A stretch of DNA of 48,120 nt from Prochlorococcus sp. AG-402-K22 (GTDB lineage: Bacteria > Cyanobacteriota > Cyanobacteriia > PCC-6307 > Cyanobiaceae), in assembly GCA_003216755.1 (NCBI GenBank), contig QCIJ01000014.1:1-48120 (forward strand), written 5' to 3'. A program made the position numbers and the translations under genes. The notes under the pieces are model-generated. The model saw only the letters and a program-made list of their open reading frames with translations. It was not told where the DNA came from and did not search any database. Shown here in pieces: positions 44,779-48,120 of the stretch. Position 1 is the stretch's first letter; each line of letters begins with the position of its first letter.

Positions 44779-45897
44779 GTGTTTGAATTTGAAATTACAT
44801 CGAATTGCAGTAATACAGGGGCAAGAACTGGTATATTTCATACACCAAATGGTCAGGTAAACACACCAAAATTTATGCCTGTGGGCACATTGGCAACGGT
44901 TAAAGGGATTTCATCTAAGCAGTTAATCTCTACAGGGTCAGAAATGATTCTCTCAAATACCTTTCATCTTCATTTACAGCCTGGTGAAAAACTAGTTAAA
45001 GAATCTGGCGGAATACATAAGTTCATGAATTGGCCTAAGCCTATTCTTACTGATTCAGGAGGATATCAAGTTTTTAGTTTGGCTAAATTAAACAATATTT
45101 CTGATAAAGGTGTGGAATTTAAAAATCCAAGAGATGGTAGTCATGTATTTTTATCACCTGAAAAAGTAATACAGATTCAAATGGATCTTGGATCGGATGT
45201 TGCGATGGCTTTTGATCATTGTCCTCCTCATACAGCTAACGAAAATGATATTGAGGACTCTTTACAAAGAACTCATTCATGGTTACAAAAATGTGTTGAG
45301 ACTCATCAGAAATCCAATCAAGCATTATTCGGTATAGTTCAAGGTGGTAAGTATCCTAGATTGAGAGAATATAGCGCAAAATATACAAGTTCTTTTGATC
45401 TGCCTGGAATAGCAGTGGGAGGAGTCAGTGTTGGCGAGGCAGTCGAAGAAATACATAGTGTAATTAAGTACGTCCCAAAATTCTTACCAATAAATAAACC
45501 AAGATATTTGATGGGAATTGGCTCTTTAAGAGAAATTTCTTTAGCTGTTGCTAATGGATTCGATATATTTGACTGTGTTTTGCCTACAAGACTAGGAAGA
45601 CATGGGACTGCATTTTTTAATGATGAACGATTGAATTTGCGAAATGCTCGATTTAAAAATGACTTTTCTCCAATTGACAAAACTTGTAAATGCGAGACAT
45701 GTAAATCCTATTCTCGAGCATATTTGCATCATCTAATTAGAAATGACGAAATATTAGGCCTAACCCTCATAAGTCTGCATAATATTGCTCATTTAATAAG
45801 ATTTACCAATGCAATTTCTTCTGCAATTAGAGATAATAGTTTTACAAATGATTTCGCTCCTTGGAAAACGTCCTCTATTGCTCACTATACGTGGTAA
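44779..45897 (+). CDS. tgt: Queuine tRNA-ribosyltransferase
   Basis: Tgt exchanges guanine 34 of GUN-anticodon tRNAs for preQ1, leading to queuosine. The 372-residue TIM-barrel protein has [45 protein letters not shown] and the zinc site [17 protein letters not shown]. The start is GTG; the nearest upstream ATG (44747) is out of frame. It is divergent from cobS across 54 bases and is followed by psbK after 33 bases. Confidence 0.96.
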   Translation: MFEFEITSNCSNTGARTGIFHTPNGQVNTPKFMPVGTLATVKGISSKQLISTGSEMILSNTFHLHLQPGEKLVKESGGIHKFMNWPKPILTDSGGYQVFSLAKLNNISDKGVEFKNPRDGSHVFLSPEKVIQIQMDLGSDVAMAFDHCPPHTANENDIEDSLQRTHSWLQKCVETHQKSNQALFGIVQGGKYPRLREYSAKYTSSFDLPGIAVGGVSVGEAVEEIHSVIKYVPKFLPINKPRYLMGIGSLREISLAVANGFDIFDCVLPTRLGRHGTAFFNDERLNLRNARFKNDFSPIDKTCKCETCKSYSRAYLHHLIRNDEILGLTLISLHNIAHLIRFTNAISSAIRDNSFTNDFAPWKTSSIAHYTW

Positions 45898-45930
45898 CGT
45901 CTAATCATAATTAATTAAATTATCAAAAAG

Positions 45931-46071
45931 GTGCTCATTCTATTTAATACATTTGCTGAATTGCCCGAGGCTTACAAGGCCTTCGCTCCAACTGTTGATG
46001 TTCTTCCACTTATTCCTTTATTTTTCTTTTTATTGGTATTTGTTTGGCAAGCTGCAGTTGGATTTAAATAA
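45931..46071 (+). CDS. psbK: Photosystem II protein PsbK, GTG start
   Basis: The 46-residue protein reads [20 protein letters not shown] then [20 protein letters not shown] and AAVGFK, a clear PsbK with a short propeptide, the LPEAY cleavage region, one helix and the WQAAVGF end. PsbK sits beside CP43 in PSII. The initiation codon appears to be GTG at 45931, right behind AAAAAG. It lies 33 bases downstream of tgt, an arrangement that may make them co-transcribed. It converges on the oxidoreductase gene. Confidence 0.93.
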
Positions 46072-46097
46072 AATTCTTTTAGTTTAGATTGTTTGTA

Positions 46098-47102
46098 TTA
46101 GAAGGGATTTTCAAGTGAAATTGCATCTCCAGAATTATCTACAGCACTCTCTATAAAATCAGCAATTTTTAATGCTCTTGAGGCTTGCTCTCCATCTACC
46201 TCAGGTTTTTCTTTGCCCTGAACGCATTTAAGAAAATGCTCCAGTTCTGCATAAAGAGGTTCAATGGATGTTGTGCTAACTTCTTCGACATATCCATCAT
46301 TTCTATAAACTAATTCTCCATGCTCTGCTGTGTATGATTCATGAGACTTTCGATGGATTTGTAAAGAGTGATTTAAGAAATCAGTTTCTACTAGGCCATT
46401 TTGGCAGTGAGCACTTAAATTTCTAATTTTTTTGTGACTCATTTTGCTTGCAGTTAGGCTCGCAATAACATTATTTTTAAAAACTAAAGTAGCATTGACA
46501 TAATCTATTAATCCATCGCTATTTCTTCCTCCAACTGCTGCTAATTTGTGTATTTTTGAGTTTACAAGCTCCAAAATAAGATCAATGTCATGAATCATTA
46601 AATCCATTACCACAGATACATCATTTGCTCTGTCTGCATGAGGACTGTGCCTCCTTGCTTCTAAAACAACAATTTCTTCATTATTTACTATTTTATTTAA
46701 TTCTCTAAAAGCAGGATTAAATCTTTCAATATGCCCAACTTGTAATAGGCAGTTACTTGCATTGGCGGCCTCTATTAAAGATTTTGCTTCCAACTCGTTA
46801 GCTGCAATTGGTTTTTCAATGAGGACGTTAGCACCTCCCTTGAGACAATCTAGTCCTACTTTTTGATGAAGTAGTGTAGGTACAGCGATACAGATAGCAT
46901 CAACTTTTGGAATTAGGTCCTTATAATCCTTGAACCATTCACATTGAAATTGCTCAATAGCTAATTTGCCTCTCTCTTCATTTGGATCTGCGACTCCAAT
47001 GAGATTCGCATCTTTGAGTAAACTTAGTACTCGAGCATGATGCCAGCCCATATTTCCTATACCTATGACTCCAACCTTTACGGGTGATGAGGTTGGTTGC
47101 AT
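46098..47102 (-). CDS. Gfo/Idh/MocA family NAD(P)-dependent oxidoreductase
   Basis: The 334-residue protein has an N-terminal Rossmann fold with VGVIGIGNMGWHHARVL (8-24), AICIAVPTLLHQK and the catalytic-lysine signature EKPIA, followed by a C-terminal domain with DLMIHDIDLILEL carrying the conserved His. Such enzymes oxidise or reduce sugars and related compounds; the substrate cannot be read from the sequence. It lies 51 bases downstream of the CorC-like gene in the same direction. Confidence 0.9.
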   Translation of the reverse strand: MQPTSSPVKVGVIGIGNMGWHHARVLSLLKDANLIGVADPNEERGKLAIEQFQCEWFKDYKDLIPKVDAICIAVPTLLHQKVGLDCLKGGANVLIEKPIAANELEAKSLIEAANASNCLLQVGHIERFNPAFRELNKIVNNEEIVVLEARRHSPHADRANDVSVVMDLMIHDIDLILELVNSKIHKLAAVGGRNSDGLIDYVNATLVFKNNVIASLTASKMSHKKIRNLSAHCQNGLVETDFLNHSLQIHRKSHESYTAEHGELVYRNDGYVEEVSTTSIEPLYAELEHFLKCVQGKEKPEVDGEQASRALKIADFIESAVDNSGDAISLENPF

Positions 47103-47152
47103 AATTTCAAATCCATATATTTATTATCATTATCCTCTATGGGGAGTCACAT

Positions 47153-48120
47153 TTAGCTTTTGGGGAGGATTATTTTAACACGATCAATTTTTGGGCCTGA
47201 CATAGAAATAACTTCAAATTTAATGTTATTAAAATCTAAAACGTCGCCAATTTTTGGAACCATTTGAAATTTTTCTAGCAGAAATCCCGCAAGGGTATGG
47301 TAGTCTGCGCCTTCTGGAATAGCACATCCTAACTTTTTATTGATATCTATAATTTCTGATTTTCCAGCTATTGACCATTTTTTAGAGAAATTATCTAACA
47401 TTCTCATATCTGAATAAATTCTATTATTGAGCATTTCCTCTCCAACTATTTCGCCATTTAGATCAGCTGCAGTTATGAGCCCCTCTGTCCCACCGTGTTC
47501 ATCAACTACTAGTAAGAAAGGATTGTACTCTCTTACTATTGGTAATATTTCTGCTAATGAACATGTCTCTATTATTTTTGTCACTGGTAAAAGGTAGGGC
47601 TCCAATAATGTATCGGCTTCCATTTCACCCTTTGAAATTGGTTTAGCTAAATAACGCAAATCTAATACACCTAATATATCATCTAAAGACTCACCAATCA
47701 CAAAGAAGCGAGCATGTCTAGTCTTATCTACCTGTTTCATAAGTGCTGAAAAGGTTATGTTTTTTGGCAGAGTTACCATTTCAGATCTTGGAATCATCAC
47801 TTCTTTAACCTGTGTATCTTTTAAAGCAAAAACTCCTTCAAGAATATTCTTCTCATCTGGTTTTAAACCTGTTACATTATCTGTTTCTATGAGAGTTTCT
47901 AATTCTCCTGCTGATAAACCAGAATTTAAGGAATCCCATTTGTTATTTAAATTGAACAAGCCTAAGCAGGCGCTTGCAAAGAATTCAATTATTTTAACAA
48001 TAGGATTCATACCTTTCCTAACTGCATCGAATATGGTGGTTAACCTTAATGCAGCAGATTCAGGATTATTAATTACTAGGGCTTTAGGAATTAGTCCAGA
48101 AACAAGAGTAACAACTAAAA
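47153..48120 (-). CDS. CorC/HlyC-type CBS-domain membrane protein (partial, N-terminus beyond window)
   Basis: The frame stays open past the internal Met at 48010 to the right edge. The residues there (VSGLIPKALVINNPESAALR) match the conserved membrane-end of the DUF21 domain (family pattern GEIxPKxLA...P). After it come a tandem CBS pair (VKEVMIPRSEMVTLPK, ILGVLDLRYL, PFLLVVDEHGGTEGLITAADL with the family VDExGGxxGxVT motif) and a CorC_HlyC C-terminal domain (GADYHTLAGFLLEKFQMVPKIGD). Members are linked to magnesium/cobalt homeostasis or ion export. At least 320 residues are present. Confidence 0.9.
   Translation of the reverse strand, partial: LVVTLVSGLIPKALVINNPESAALRLTTIFDAVRKGMNPIVKIIEFFASACLGLFNLNNKWDSLNSGLSAGELETLIETDNVTGLKPDEKNILEGVFALKDTQVKEVMIPRSEMVTLPKNITFSALMKQVDKTRHARFFVIGESLDDILGVLDLRYLAKPISKGEMEADTLLEPYLLPVTKIIETCSLAEILPIVREYNPFLLVVDEHGGTEGLITAADLNGEIVGEEMLNNRIYSDMRMLDNFSKKWSIAGKSEIIDINKKLGCAIPEGADYHTLAGFLLEKFQMVPKIGDVLDFNNIKFEVISMSGPKIDRVKIILPKS

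Noticed and set aside
1..48120. Mobile elements, prophage, CRISPR arrays or genomic-island signs
   Set aside because: There are no transposase, integrase or phage proteins, no spaced short repeats, and no direct repeats flanking either tRNA. The gene content is ordinary core metabolism and photosynthesis.

Overview
The window looks like a core chromosomal segment of a marine picocyanobacterium, most probably a high-light-adapted Prochlorococcus. The basis is very A+T-rich DNA (judged by eye, not counted), oxygenic photosystem II genes (psbA twice, psbO, psbH, psbN, psbI, psbK), a cyanobacterial NtcA regulator, a CrtR-type carotenoid hydroxylase, many small cyanobacteria-only protein families (DUF2555, DUF3084, DUF3146, DUF3155, DUF3177, DUF3181, Ycf20) and extremely tight gene packing. 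I cannot name the strain. I see no insertion sequence, prophage, CRISPR array or integrase, and no obvious new defence or metabolic system.

Layout. 1-4998: tail of an unknown gene, an aspartoacylase-family hydrolase, a 428-base gap, two tandem identical psbA genes with separate promoters, and aroC. 5033-9667 (minus): a KDPG-aldolase-like gene, ftsH, ATP sulfurylase and psbO. 9840-15285: coaBC with DUF2555, a 66-residue protein and Ycf20, pyrB with a 3-methyladenine glycosylase that lacks a normal start codon, gatC and crtR. 15363-22705: tRNA-Leu, a small membrane protein, ileS, two cyanobacterial unknowns, trmB, glmM and a TxlA-like thioredoxin. 22709-28554: thyX, dcd and a degenerate CobA-like gene, divergent from ntcA-DUF3084-RuvC-fold gene; DUF3146, pth and psbH, divergent from psbN and psbI. 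28638-35597: leuD, leuC, cinA, glyA, tRNA-Arg, two small proteins and murJ. 35672-42575: sfsA, amt with a perfect NtcA box, ispH, a DoxX protein, purH, an esterase and DUF3155. 42576-48120: a structured intergenic region, a histidine kinase, cobS, tgt, psbK, an oxidoreductase and a partial CorC/HlyC-type protein.

How the genes fit together. Several belong to photosystem II biogenesis and repair: D1 (psbA x2), the FtsH protease family that removes damaged D1, the oxygen-evolving-complex stabiliser PsbO, and the small subunits PsbH, PsbI and PsbK with the assembly factor PsbN. NtcA and its probable target amt link to nitrogen supply. ThyX and Dcd form a dTMP route. The rest is biosynthetic housekeeping (aroC, leuCD, pyrB, purH, glyA, coaBC, ispH, glmM, cobS).

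The points most worth a second look are: the two 1144-base psbA repeats with unrelated promoters but similar leader hairpins; the glycosylase with no ATG/GTG/TTG upstream of its conserved N-terminus; the CobA-like protein that has lost its Walker A motif; the palindromes between that gene and ntcA; a cluster of inverted repeats upstream of the histidine kinase; and tail-to-tail gene overlaps of up to 23 bases.
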